Assembly (NCBI RefSeq): GCF_037975245.1
Contig: NC_092562.1
Coordinates: 9,961,001 to 10,025,000, forward strand
Direction: 5' to 3'
DNA from: Apostichopus japonicus
Lineage: Eukaryota; Echinodermata; Holothuroidea; Aspidochirotida; Stichopodidae
DNA length: 64,000 nt
The translations under genes and the position numbers were made by a program. The notes under the pieces were generated by a model. It made no database searches. It saw only the letters and a list, made by a program, of their open reading frames with translations, and was not told where the DNA came from. Shown here in pieces: positions 36,769 through 48,879 of this stretch (positions are counted from its first letter, which is position 1; each line of letters opens with the position of its first letter).

Positions 36769-37132
36769 TGATAGAAATCTGGCAAAATAAGTAAAAATTC
36801 CCATGATTAATTCAGGCGAGACAATTAATTAATTTATTCCATTGGTAGAGGTTTTGTTCAATCTGCAACATGAGATTTAAAAAGAATTCACAGACAAATG
36901 TATCATATAGGATGATGACTCAAAGCTTTGTAGATTGAAAGAATTTGTCTTTATTGCCTCTGGAGCATTATACATTATATTTCATGTCTATGTTAAACAA
37001 TAGAGTAAAAAGCATTCAAATAGTTTATTACTTTAATACAAAACATTTTTTCAATTTTATTTTTACTATTGTAGAAAAAAAATACACACAACGATTAAAC
37101 AAACTATGGCAGGAAAAAGTCAAGGTGTTTCA
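36769..37132 (+). repeat. Right direct repeat bounding the satellite array
   Basis: Matches 30562-31027 with a few per cent change and without the GATTTTGATCC patch. The switch from satellite to flank falls inside a monomer, at TTTTCAAAT/GATAGAAATC. After 37132 the two flanks no longer match. Confidence 0.8.
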
Positions 37133-38880
37133 GTGTGAATCAAGGAAATTGTTTGAAGAAATTAGAACAGCTGATTACATTTCATCACTTTTGTTACCTC
37201 TTAAAGCTGTGTAGCTACTTTTTGTAAGTTCGTTGCATAAATGATATATAACAAATCTTGAAGCTTTTGAGAAAGGTGTGTTAATCTGACAGCATTTAAT
37301 TTTATGTATGAGCAATATACAAGTGGTGACAAGACAAACTGCTTGAATAGCCTAATTTGCATACAAGAATCAGGGCTGTAGTAATCTGAGTGAATTTGGT
37401 GAGAGGTGATAAACTGCAACCAGCTTGTCTAAGACAATAGTTTGAAAAATGAGAGATGTATTATACAAAGCCTCTGATTAAAGATAAATATATCAAGAGT
37501 TGAGGATACCCAACTCATAACCCCCTCCCCCCCCCCTCCCTAGATCCTATTTAGAACCACACATGTTACAAAAAATGTTTGAACTCTTTTAAATTGGACT
37601 ATGTAGTAAAGTAGCAAGCAGTTATAATATGTCAGATAGCAGTATATTATGAAGGCAAAGATGTCTATGGACATAGTCTGGAAAAATTGAATATTTATGA
37701 ATATCTATGAATATTTATACTAATTTGAATATTTATAACCTCTCTCTCTTACATTTATCTTGTAACTTTGTTAAAGTTTACCTGCATATCAACTCAAATT
37801 CCATTGAAATGACATCTTACTTCTAAAGTGCTTCAACTAAACAGAGTTTCTACAATCTCTTAAACTTAAATTTGGAATGTTACTACTTTTTGTGAAACTT
37901 ATACCATCAATGCTGTAGATGAAACCAACCCTCTCGCCCCTTCTATTTCAAGATGATGACAAAATTGATGGAGTAAAAAGCACAGCATAAATTAAACTAT
38001 TATATAGAAATTAAAATTTACAGAAAAATTTTTCATTAGGTAGAATCTACTTTTGTTCAAGTAAAACTAAATCTATCTGTCACAAAGAGATTCTTTATTT
38101 GAAAAAAAAATATGAAGACAAGAAAAAATGATTTGGCCCTCTGAAGATAAAGACCAGATAAGACCGTCAGGAAAGTATTTTGGTCAACTTCCAGCACCAG
38201 TGACGTTGTTTTGAGGTTTTCAAGTTAAGGTGGAGATTGATTCTTTCAATAAATAATAAAATCTGATGATCTGTTCTTGCCATACATGTGAGCACATTCA
38301 TCATCCCCTAAAGAAGTAATAAGTTTAAAAAAAAAATAAAAAAAATAAACTAAACATTAAAGTGACTATCATAGTTTAAGTGTTCACTTCCATAAAATAT
38401 GAGTTTTCTCAATATTTGTCATTTATCACATGAATTTTTTACCCAACAATTCCAAGGTTACTATTTAAGTTTATGCGTCAGTCATTCAGGCTCATAAGAA
38501 CTGTAGGAGGGAGGTAACCCCCCCCCCCCCTCTCAAAAATTTGCTAAATGAAGCAAGAAGAAAACAGATACATACAAAAACATTTGCAAAATGTTGCAGC
38601 TTCTGAGGCTTATTAAACCAGGGTTGTTCCCTCTTGGGGGGGGGGGTGACTCCTGAAGCCACAGTCAATAGCAATGTACCCCTAACAATCACCCCCTCCC
38701 TAAAAAAAAGTATGTTTCTTTACCTGAGCAACATATAGTTATAATTCAGCCATGGGGATCACACAAAATCACCAATCAGACAACTTTTTCAATGTGCTAG
38801 ACAATGTATATTTGATTGATCTTACTGAAAAAAAACTTGTTTCTTGTGCAATTCTATAACATTAGGCTGAATTTGCCATC
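37133..38880. other. Intergenic, no gene seen
   Basis: AT-rich with homopolymer runs (poly(C) at 37523-37540 and 38519-38531, poly(G) at 38636-38647). No splice-supported coding segment. Confidence 0.5.
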
Positions 38881-38889
38881 ATGATACAT

Positions 38890-39470
38890 GCCAAATGTAT
38901 CTGACTCTGTAATAAGGCAATTCAGCATTTGTACAGATGGCGCCAGTTGTATCTGACCCTGTAATAAGGCAATTCAGTGTTTGTACAGAGGGCGCCAGTT
39001 GTATCTGACCCCTGTAATAAGGCAATTCAGCATTTGCACAGAGGGTGCCAGTTGTATCTGACCCTGTAATAAGGCAATTCAGCATTTGTACAGAGGGCGC
39101 CAGTTGTATCTGACCCTGTTATAAGGCAATTCAGCGTTTGCACAGAGGGCGCCAGTTGTATCTGACTCTGTAATAAGGCAATTCAGCGTTTGCACAGAGG
39201 GCGCCAGTTGTATCTGACTCTGTAATAAGGCAGTTCAGCGGTTGCACAGAGGGCGCCAGTTGTATCTGACTCTGTAATAAGGCAGTTCAGCATTTGCACA
39301 GAGGGCGCCAGTTGTATCTGACTCTGTAATAAGGCAATTCAGCGTTTACTACAGAGGGCGCCAGTTGTATCTGACCCTGTAATAAGGCAATTCAGGGTTT
39401 GTACAGAGGGCACCAGTTGTACCTGACCCTGTAAAAGGCAATTCAGGGTTTGTACAGAGGGCGCTGTGGT
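38890..39470. repeat. 52-bp minisatellite, about 11 copies, downstream of C1orf87
   Basis: Eleven copies of a 52-bp unit: GAGGGCGCCAGTTGTATCTG, ACCCTGTAATAAGGCAATTC and AGCGTTTGCACA. Units differ by single bases, and a few carry a one-base insertion. It ends 150 bp beyond the 3' end of the C1orf87 coding sequence and may lie in its 3' untranslated region. Confidence 0.9.
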
Positions 39471-39621
39471 GTTGGTCCTATTGTGCAACCCATATGATTG
39501 CTTCATTTCTTTATAAGTTGATAAGTGTCAGTAGTATACCTGTATCACTATTAAAGGCACTGATTGTGAATAAAGAAATGAAAATGAAAGGTCTTTAGCT
39601 TCACCAGCTGTAATTTTGTCC

Positions 39622-42600
39622 TTACTTTGGTTTCTCCAGCCTCAGAGCTGCCAGGACAGGCTCTATAGGCACTACTTGTTTATTACCCTGAGAATAAGAT
39701 GTCACAATGTTTTGAATCCGAGAGTTTGTCAAGCCAAGCTGGTAGATTAGATTGTAGTTCTTTATCAGTCGAAACATCTCGCCATTTTCCAAAAATCCTG
39801 TCAGAAGGAGAGGGAGAGAAAACATGGTTATTAGTCATTGTGTACACAATGGATTAACTGCAAGTAAAACTAAATAATACAAATAGACACAAAGTCAGAC
39901 CTTAAAGGGATGTGGAATATCTTCGTACAAAATTTTCCTAATGTATCTCCATGTTCCTAACCCAACCCCTTCTAATCCCCTAGTATACAACCAACAGACT
40001 GATTTAACTAACACGGATGATTTTGGAGATAGATAAAAAAGTCACGATTTTGGCCGAAATTTGAAAAAAACATAAGGATATATCCTTTACCCAAAAAATT
40101 GGCCGAAAATAAAAAATGTTCGATTTTCAAATTTTGATGCTCGTTTAGGATTCCCAGGGCTCACAATAGCATTTTCATGGAGTTAAAAGTGGCATTCTAT
40201 GGGATCTTCAGCCTCTAAACATTAACAAATGATATTTCATATTTATTCATAAAATCGGTCCATTTCTCAGATTGGGGACGGATTATGAGATGATTATCGA
40301 CTGCCGGCACAAAGTCAGCCCTTAAGGGGATGTGGATTATCTTCGTACAATATTTTCCTAATGTATCTCCATGTTCCTTACCCAACCCCTTCTAATCCCC
40401 TAGTATACAAAACCAATGGAATGATTTAACTATTCATAGTCATGACTTGAAGAGAAAAGCACAACATACATCCTTACTGTATGTTCCTTATGCTCCATTC
40501 CTCCTCTCCCACCCTACAAAGTTAAGTTAAAGGTTCACAATTCTTGTTTGAGGCCCTCACACCACTTTACAGCTTAAAGGCATTGAAGACTCGCCCCAAA
40601 CCGCGTGCTGCGCTCTGAAAAAGTTAACTTTCCGTTGCTTGCAAGTGAAGTTTTCTGCTTGTCGCTACAAAATGCAGACAGTAATGAAACGTGATACCTT
40701 GTTATCTTTAGCTGGACCAGAGATGTACATCACTGTATCGTTTATACACTGTGCTGTGGGTATTGACCGTAGCTGTATGTACTGGTTGTACACTAGTGTC
40801 TAATTACCGACGGTAGCAAGCTGTCTGTGTATTTTCTGGGATCAATGGTGGTGTCTAACACTTCTGTTACACCTCATTGAAAACTAAGTCAGATTATTGG
40901 CATCAGACATTTCTTTGTGCCCGAGTCTTCACATCCTTTAACCCCTGGTCTTTGCTAACTTGTCACACCCACACACCAAAGTGTGTACAATTCAAACAAA
41001 CCCTCCTGGGGCATTACAGTAAACCACAGCTATGGGTCCCCTGGGAGACTTCCCATAAAAAAAAACTGGATGGGTAAGTCTCATTTATTTCTGGGCAAAT
41101 TAATGAAGGCTAAGAAAACCATCATGTAAGATAATAAAACTCACAAACTACACTGCAGTTCTTTTTTTTCTTTTCTTTTTTAAATTTTTTATTCAAATTG
41201 ATGTGCAGACTACCACTCTAATTCAAAGAGATTGTTCAGTTACATCACCTCACAGGCATGGACAATCTCATGAGTTTTTTTCTTTTTTTTGATACACCCA
41301 AACCCCTCCCCTGTCTCCCCTCAACCATTTACACAACATTCATGCGCAATAATAATAACTCCCCTCCCCAAATAAAAATACCTTACCTGTGTTAGTACTG
41401 TCACTATTATACACTCCTCTGGCAAGGTGCATGAATCGATCAAACCAAGGGTCATCGTCAGGTCGTTGTGCAGTCTGGTGATTCTGCAATGCCGCCCTCT
41501 GTTGAGACTCTCTCTTTTGTCGATGTTCTCTGGCGAGGGCCCTTAGCTGTGTTACCTCGTCACTGCCTGCTGTCGAGGGTGGTAGTGATGGACTGATACG
41601 GTCCTCTGCCGGAGTATCATTCCTAGTTATTTCATGCTCTACGTCAGATATTGTTTTCTTCGGGCTTCTCGTTTCAAGTCTCTGCAGGAGGGAATTAAAA
41701 TGATACGGCCTCATCTGATATGTCAATGTGAATATGCATCATCACCTTTATTATGCAGATAATCTATATATTAACCTAGAGAGTTAATTTCCAACGTTAA
41801 TGTTAACAAATGCCAAAAATAAACATTCCAAAAGAGAAAGGAACAATATATAGAAAAGAAACATAAGCATTGACACTACTCCTATCACACTAACATGGTA
41901 TAGATCCACTTAGCCTTCCCCATATTTGGATGTATGTATCAATGCTGAAATTATTACATTTATTAGTCAATATATAACAACCAACCAGTTTCACCATTTA
42001 GAAAAGAGGAAATACTTTAGTTAGAACATGATTTGAGTAATTAAAGTGGAAAGCAATATATGGTTCTAATTAGTCTAATTAGTCATGTCAAGATGCCCAC
42101 TTTACTAAACAATACACAACACTAATACCTTGACAAGTTTGAAATCTTGTAATGCACTTCGCAATATTTAGAAAAACAAAGATAAGCATTGACACTAAAC
42201 CTACCACACTTACATAGTATAGATCCACTTAGCCTAGCCTACTTTGGATGTATGTATCAATGCTGAAATTATTACATTTATTAGTCAATATATAACAACC
42301 AACCAGTTTCACCATTTAGAAAAGAGGAAATACTTTAGTTAGAACATGATTTGAGTAATTAAAGTGGAAAGCAATATATGGTTCTAATTAGTCTAATTAG
42401 TCATGTCAAGATGCCCACTTTACTAAACAATACACAACACTAATACCTTGACAAGTTTGAAATCTTGTAATGCACTTCCCAATATACAATGGATATAAAT
42501 TTACTAGCGGGTCTTACCCCAAGCGGTTTCCTCTGTTCCCATAATGGCTTTTGTTCGTGGTGAGCTAAGGATCTGGGTGGTTCTTGCTTTGCTGTTCTTG

Positions 42601-45600
42601 TTGAGCCTTTAGGGGTTGGCCAGGTGGTAGGTCTCTCTGATTCAACAGGTTTGGGCTCTATCCTAACCTTGGATTCAGACCTTGCTTTTGGTTGAGCGCC
42701 CTCTAAGTAATCTACAAAGTCTACCCAGCTGTTTGTATAGAGACCAAAAATACTTCAAAGTGTAAGAATAATAGTAGATCTTCTTAACTGTCACAAATTG
42801 AAAATGCTGAGCTGTGTTGGAAAGACATAAGGGAAGTTGAAGTGTAGGAAGGTAGGGAAGGGTATGGGAAGATAGGGTAGGGAGAGTAGGGGTAGATATT
42901 TCTTTCATACAATTCATAAGAAGAATCACCTGAACTTTCCACTGTCAGTTTCACATCTCTGCAACAGTTTATCCATTAAAGAACCTTGGACTGGAACTCG
43001 GAAATACAGACACACCTGATCAATCTGTTGAGAAGATCAATGATAATGTGAGATGATAAAAGTTAAAGGGAGTGTGTCGGGCTATTTCAGCTTTCTGGGT
43101 AGTCAAATACAGCATTATGATATGTCCCGACCTCTCTAGTCATGACCTGTTTTTCTCTATGTTAGATGAACGTCTGGGTGACGAATTTTCAAAGCAAGAT
43201 TTTTACGTGAGTTCTAAGTAAGTAGTAATGAATGAATGGAAAAGCTTTCTTCACCATAAGTTGGGCATCAAGGCACAAAATGGCAAATTGTCAAAATATT
43301 AACAGTCCTTCAATGATTTTGACTTTAAAAGACATACATGTAATATTAGTATCTGATACCAATAGATATATATTTATATAATTAACATCACAATACCAAG
43401 TTACCTCGTTAAACTTTATAGTGAAGATGATAAATTCATCTAAAACCAGTTACCTGTTGACGTGTTACTACTCCTGTACCACTTTTGTCATGCTCTGTGA
43501 ATTTCTCCCTCACAGCGTCAAAGTCGTGGACATCGTTTTCGTCAAGCGTGTACTGCTGCTTCAAAAGACTCGTAAATTTAGCGTTTTCCTGTTCTGGGAA
43601 TTTTCTGAAAGGTTTCCTTTGGAAAGAGATATAGAAAGATGTAGAAAATATTTTCCCATTTACTACAATTGTGACATTAGCAGACAATACCTAATTAATA
43701 ATGTAATCATTGGCATAGATAATACGTTCTTTGCTGAGTACGCTTCTTAACTGCAAATAATTAATTTTCTACAAATTATGCTAAAAATTAACCAGTTTAG
43801 ACTAAATTTGACTGGCAAATACTTGAATCATGAATATTCATAATGTAAGGAATTCATACCAAGCTGAATGAGAAAGTGAGAGCAATGCATCACTGGGCAA
43901 AATATAAGCAACAAAATGAAGCTCTTTGCATGTATACTTAAGAAAGAATGTTTCATAAATTTTTGAAAAAAAAAACTTTCTTCAAATGTTAGCTGGCAGA
44001 TTGATCTCACCTTCATTAATTTCTAACGGTACTTTGATCTGATAAGTATAATATTCTGATACAAATAATCAAAACTATAAGCTTCTATGATAGCAGATTG
44101 TTAGCAACATATTATCACATACTATTATTTTCTCTTACTACTACTCTACTTACTTGGTAGCCACATAAATAACTTTCTCCTTGACAACTTCCCTGCAAAG
44201 TGAAACAAAAAAAAATTCCTTGCATAAATAATGATATTAAATTCCCCTTTGAACTTATCACAGTTTATATAGATGCATGGTAATTAGACAATTGCAATCC
44301 AGTCTAATTTAAAAACAAACAAAACAATGTATGCAAGTAAATGTGTTTGTACCAAATTGAATTATTTTTATCACTTTCAATGGAATTTTTGAAAATTTGT
44401 TAAACTGATCCCTAATCTTGATAACACCTCGCAGGTACTTTCCAAAATATTAACAGTAACCTCTTGTGAACAGTTCTCTATTGAATTCATAAAAATCATA
44501 TAAATGGTTATTCCCCCCCCCCCCCCCCATTTTTCAGTACATTCGACCCACTTGTTAATTAGTTTATGCAAATTTATCAAGAAAGTTTTCATTTCATCAC
44601 TTTGACTAAACTTATTTCAATTTCTTTTTCAAGTAAAAAAAGAGTGACATTTATTAAAATCATTTCCATGTTTTTAGATAATGCTGACACATTCTTACTT
44701 TATTTCTTCTTTTTCTTCATCTTTCCATCTCACTTCGTCTGTCTCTCTCCTGCTACTCTCTCTTGACCGTTTCTCTTCTCCCGGGTTTGTCTGGTATTGG
44801 AGTTGTGCTGTATCTTCACCATGTTCAAACTTGGCTATCTGATAATCTAACGCATCATTGGACTTATGCTGCACCGAGACATCGACAAATCTACAAGACA
44901 ATAAATAATGCATCAACTTTATAATCATTTAAAGTTTTAGCCCAAAAAAAATATCTTCGTTATTCAAATTTTTGTTTCCCATTACTTAGTCAAGTTTCTC
45001 TTTCGTTGATACAGTAATCGTTTTAGCTTCTTAAAGTCTTGTCGACATCGATTCTTCTCAGGATAAGAACAAAATTTTGTTTGTGTATTAAAAAAAAAAA
45101 AAGGTCCTGACAAATCAAACTTACACAATAAAAAGTATTAGTAGTATGATGCAAAAGTTTCTGTTAAGTATGGACAGATGCTAAAAAAAATTCTGGAAGA
45201 ATATTCAGTAAAGGATGTTTACTTACATAAAGTTTTTGTTCAATGTGTACAGATGCTTAAAAAAATAATCATAAAAATAATAAATTCTGGAAGAATATTT
45301 CCGTAAAGGATGTGTGGTTAAATAAATTTTGTTAAATATGTACAGATGCTTACAAAAAATTTCTGGAAGATTATTTCAGTAATGGAGGTGTAGTTAAATA
45401 AAAGCTCACTTTTTGACTGATTCTTGAAGTAACGTTTCTGCGTTGGCTGTGCCGAGTTGAACCCTGGCCAGATACTGGATGAGTTTTTCGTAGTTGACTA
45501 GGTCCGGCTTGGAGTCGTGTCCGAAGCTTGATAAGAGTAACTTCATCAGCGGTGTGGGTACCGGTAACTGGTACTTCAGAGAGATCATATTGACCTGACC

Positions 45601-48443
45601 CTGGGTCACGTGGCCTGTCAACTTACGGTCAAACTCGGCCAGGTCGCCGTACATCTCTTTAAAGCGGTAGGAATCGTAATCTATCAGATACGGCCGCAGC
45701 TGGTCGAAGAGGGTTATCTCGGGTTGAGCCGGAGAGATTCTCGGTGGCTGCAGAGGAAGAGGTGACTGACGGTGTCTGGAGTTGTGGTTGTCATCTTCAG
45801 GTATCTTAGGAGATGATATTGGAGGTAAAATTCTAAGCAGAAAAGAATGATTTGAAAAAAAAAAACATCAAAAATTAAACTTCTAAAAGCAACATATTTA
45901 CCATTTAAAAAATGACACTTTGCAACAGGGTTGTGACTTTGTGTTACCTTGATCAGACCATGATATGGTTACACATCATTGGATACCCTCATTTCAACTA
46001 CAGTAGGACTGATGATCTCTTCGTTTGATTGATGATCTGATGGACTGATGATCTTTTTTGTTACAATAATGTGGCTGCTCCTACCGAGGGGAGTATTATC
46101 AGTTTACTCCAGAACAGAAAATGTTACGACCCACCAAATGTAACATATTACTTTTCCATTTTCCTTTCAAATCTGCACATAAATCCCCCCCCCCCCCCAA
46201 AAAAAAAACCTTCTTGATTCTGGTGTGATTTGACTTCAGTAACAGATTATGCTTTCAGGTACCTTTACTTTCCTACAACAATTGCATATGACACCATCAG
46301 ATGATAGCAGATGATACAATAAATGTAACTTGAAGTAATATCATATGGAGAGAACAACTCTTAGAACAAATGTACCTCAGATGGAAAAAGGCAAAGACAT
46401 ATTCATTTTCAGTTTTCTTTTATCCTCAGATATGGTCATCCCATTTACTTAAAAGTCATCCAAAGTTGATATTCCTATTCACTACAGAGAACTTTTCAGT
46501 CTTAAAAAAAAAAAAAAATTGAGGCCTCAAAATATTTTAACAGCATCAAACATATATTTAAGTCATCAAAGTCAGAAATTATAAGTGGTGTTTAGGCTTA
46601 ATATTTGATAGAACCCACTTTCAATTAGTGCTAAAACATCATCTGGGACCCTGGATGACCATAAGAGGCATCCTAACCAAATCTGAGAAATTTGTTTTGT
46701 AACACATTTTGTAAGGCCTTAAGGTCCTAAATTGTAACTTTTTCGATTCTTTCCAAATTCATGCATATCGATAAGGTGGTCCTTCTGATTATATAGGAGT
46801 GATAAAATTGTTACTTTCCATCATCTTTTCATAGGACAATTTTAATCGTAATTTTGTCATAATTTATAAGTTTATAAATTTATATGTCAGAAAGTCATCA
46901 TCTGTTTTATATCATGAAATGTTTTATGATGAATATACACATTTTACTGACCTGTTGGGATTAGGGAAACTACCTCCTCTTCCATCCCTGTCATGAATGT
47001 GGGAGTTGCTGGAGTCAGATGGGGAAGTGGTAGGGTGTAGCCCTGTCAAACTGTTGACTGTTCGCTTCTAAAAAGTGGAGAGTGGAAATGAATCTAGTCT
47101 TCATCTTCAAGGTATTAAAACAGTGAACTAATATTAACCTTATTCTTGCAATTCCAAAATATGCATCATTATTGTGTGTAGAAAAATCTGCAGAAAGATT
47201 TCTGTGAGTAACCAATCACAAGTCAGCTTTGTTAAATTCTTACAATTGAAGACAAATTCAAATTTCACTTCTGATGGACACAACAAACAGAACACTGATA
47301 AAAAGGCTGTTGAAAAATGTTGTATTTTCAAACAATTTGGATCTTCTCAATCATGTCATCCCAGCAAAGTTTGATATCGGGTAAAATCAAATATCAAATG
47401 TTCCAAGCTATTTATCTAACTTATTGAGTGTTTTTCAAATTTTGATGATCAGAGAAACTTCAAAAATTCAGTCCAACATTTAGCATTCAAGTGTACTCAA
47501 AAGGCTAATTATAGAAAAGGGAATATATATATATAATTGTTTGTTTTGATAAAAAGAAAAAATAGGATTCAGTGTAATTGCTTACTTTACCTCATGACTA
47601 CTGCTCTCCCTGGAATCCTTACGGATGTAATCTGTATTTAATGGTTGAGTCTGAAGGGGTGGAGTACCATGTGGACCAGCTCTTAAATTGGCCTGACTGT
47701 TTTTGCTGCCAGCACTTTCAATAGATCAACCGAAGGGAAAAAGGAAAGAAAGAAGCCTTTACAAATTATAGAGAATATTAAATAAACTTAAAAATTAATT
47801 AAATTAAATATCACAAACAGTGAGCTCTTGTGAAATGAGGGATTGATTACAATTTACTAAATCAGGCCTAGAATTTCAAAGCACCTATTAAGTCGACTGG
47901 CTTAGTCCAGTTTTCACTGGCATTTTTCTGAATTACAACACACTTCAGTTTACTGTACAGGCTGATAATGAGTGCAGCCCAATAATACATGCTGATAAAA
48001 AGCAGTAATACAGAGCGATACGTTAGGTGAGGAAATCATGCAGATTCTTTTACTGATGATTATTACCAGAAATATTATATGTTTAAATGTGTTTCATATC
48101 TACAGGCACAAAATGCTAATGCCTCTCATTTAATCCCTTGGCAAACAACGATCGCGAAGTCCACTGCCATTTAGCCAGTAAATAACCCAAATTTCGAGGC
48201 CTGTTAATGACGGCCTCTTAGTTTCCACTGGATTTCCTTCAGAGAATGACAAGTTAATTGTTCATTTATTAAACCAATTATCAATAATTATTAATAATTA
48301 TCAATATACCTCGAAGGTGGTGAATCGACAGGAATCTCAACAGCAACTCCTCCGATAATCTTTACATTGAGTTTGGGTTGGACGTCAGTCCCAAACGGAG
48401 CACCCCTGGCAGCAGATGCATGATGGGTACTTCGTCTGCTCAT
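39622..48443 (-). CDS. C1orf87: C1orf87 homologue (EF-hand-like protein), complete, 11 exons
   Basis: Minus-strand exons: 48443-48310, 47714-47591, 47067-46952, 45832-45410, 44890-44699, 44192-44154, 43604-43454, 43024-42930, 42728-42518, 41681-41387, 39797-39622. They sum to 1956 nt, 651 residues plus TAA, with phase kept at all ten junctions. The start MSRRSTHH leads into LNVKIIGG, which resembles the KIIG start of the human protein. The middle holds LVNYEKLIQYLARVQ and the degenerate EF-hand loop DKSGTGVVTRQQ. The end holds WFDRFMHLARGVYNSD and LIKNYNLIYQLGL, close to the human C-terminus. I recognise the family from these blocks; the human protein is somewhat shorter (about 550 residues). 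The linker residues (about 425-560) are polar and low in complexity. Molecular function is unknown; human C1orf87 has been called a carcinoma-related EF-hand protein. It diverges from HYI and converges on EYS. Confidence 0.9.
39888..40435. repeat. Single satellite monomer (40009-40305) between 120-bp direct repeats
   Basis: 40009-40305 is one monomer of the 319-bp satellite, from ACACGGATGATTTTGGAGAT to GATTATCGACTGC. It is bracketed by copies of a non-satellite sequence: 39888-40008 and 40306-40435 share CACAAAGTCAG, GATGTGGA, TCCTAATGTATCTCCATG and CTTCTAATCCCCTAGTATAC. The layout matches that of the large array. It lies in the last intron of C1orf87. Confidence 0.85.
40530..41057 (-). mobile_element. 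tRNA-derived SINE, copy C, split by a MITE
   Basis: Read on the minus strand, 41057-40942 matches copy A from CCCATAGCTGTGG-like sequence to GACCAGGGGTTAA. The match resumes at 40573-40530 with GCTGTAAAGTGGTGTGAGGG, which is the next part of copy A (9667 onward). The tRNA head is missing. The gap is filled exactly by the MITE at 40574-40941. Confidence 0.8.
40574..40941 (-). mobile_element. TTAA-ended MITE, copy 4, inserted in a SINE
   Basis: A 368-bp copy, plus strand TTAAAGGCATTGAAGACTCG to TCTTCACATCCTTTAA. The host SINE has a single TTAA at this point in copy A (9663-9666), so one TTAA has become two. That gives both the exact ends and the target duplication. The ATG near its 3' end is lost here (GAGCGCAGC instead of GATGGCGGC). 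Confidence 0.9.
41868..42486. repeat. Tandem duplication, two units of about 318 bp, in a C1orf87 intron
   Basis: From AGCATTGACACTA through GTCAATATATAACAACCAAC to TTTGAAATCTTGTAATGCAC, nearly identical at 41868-42165 and 42183-42486, with a period of 318 bp. It is unrelated in sequence to the 319-bp satellite. The close match suggests a recent duplication or an assembly artefact. Confidence 0.85.
46590..46740 (-). repeat. Dispersed repeat, inverted copy of 26400-26545
   Basis: GATAGAACCCACTTTCAATT and CTGGGACCCTGGATG are the reverse complement of strings at 26455-26515. It lies in the C1orf87 intron between exons 47067-46952 and 45832-45410. Confidence 0.6.
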
Positions 48444-48879
48444 TGTTTAGTAACAACCATTGTTCTTGCAATTTCTGTTTGTCTTATTAGAACACTTTCT
48501 GTAGATGAAGAAATCAGTTCTTAAATAAGCGAAATAATGATAAGAAAGTAAGTGATCTTTTCTCTGTGCCATTTTTATGAACCAGTTTTCTGACACTAGA
48601 AACATGTGTGTTTGTATAGCCAAAGGTTTTTATATACAACTGCCATATCAACCGATTGTAATGGATACATCCACGAATCAATATTTAAAGAGATACACCC
48701 TAAACACAAGATGTCTGTTCTAGGGTTTGATGGGAAAATTCTCTGTTCAAGAAATTTAATACTCTTTTATGTCATGAAAAATCTTAATTTGATGATACCA
48801 GATGTTTGATAAGGGTCACACTAGCCTATATCATGAACTTGTGCTGATAATTCATAAGACTGGCTACCTACCATCGTGG
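48444..48879. other. Upstream region of C1orf87
   Basis: Presumed promoter and 5' untranslated region of C1orf87. No TATA box or clear regulatory site can be assigned. GTTGTTACTAAAC just before the ATG is only a weak match to an RFX X-box. Confidence 0.3.

Noticed and set aside
31121-36804. Recurring minus-strand frames of 60-107 residues (MSPGNPKRASKFENR type) as a gene family
   Set aside because: One per satellite monomer, with different frames, starts and breaks between monomers; the likeness follows from the DNA repeat.
38879-39085. Minus-strand 68-residue repeated peptide
   Set aside because: Product of the 52-bp minisatellite; other units shift the frame.
31069-39470. CRISPR-like array
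   Set aside because: Repeats are contiguous satellite or minisatellite units without unique spacers, in an animal genome.
41868-42486. 318-bp duplication as part of the 319-bp satellite
   Set aside because: The lengths agree by chance; the sequences are unrelated.
48444-48480. RFX X-box before C1orf87
   Set aside because: GTTGTTACTAAAC keeps only part of the consensus and sits at the start codon; too weak to call.
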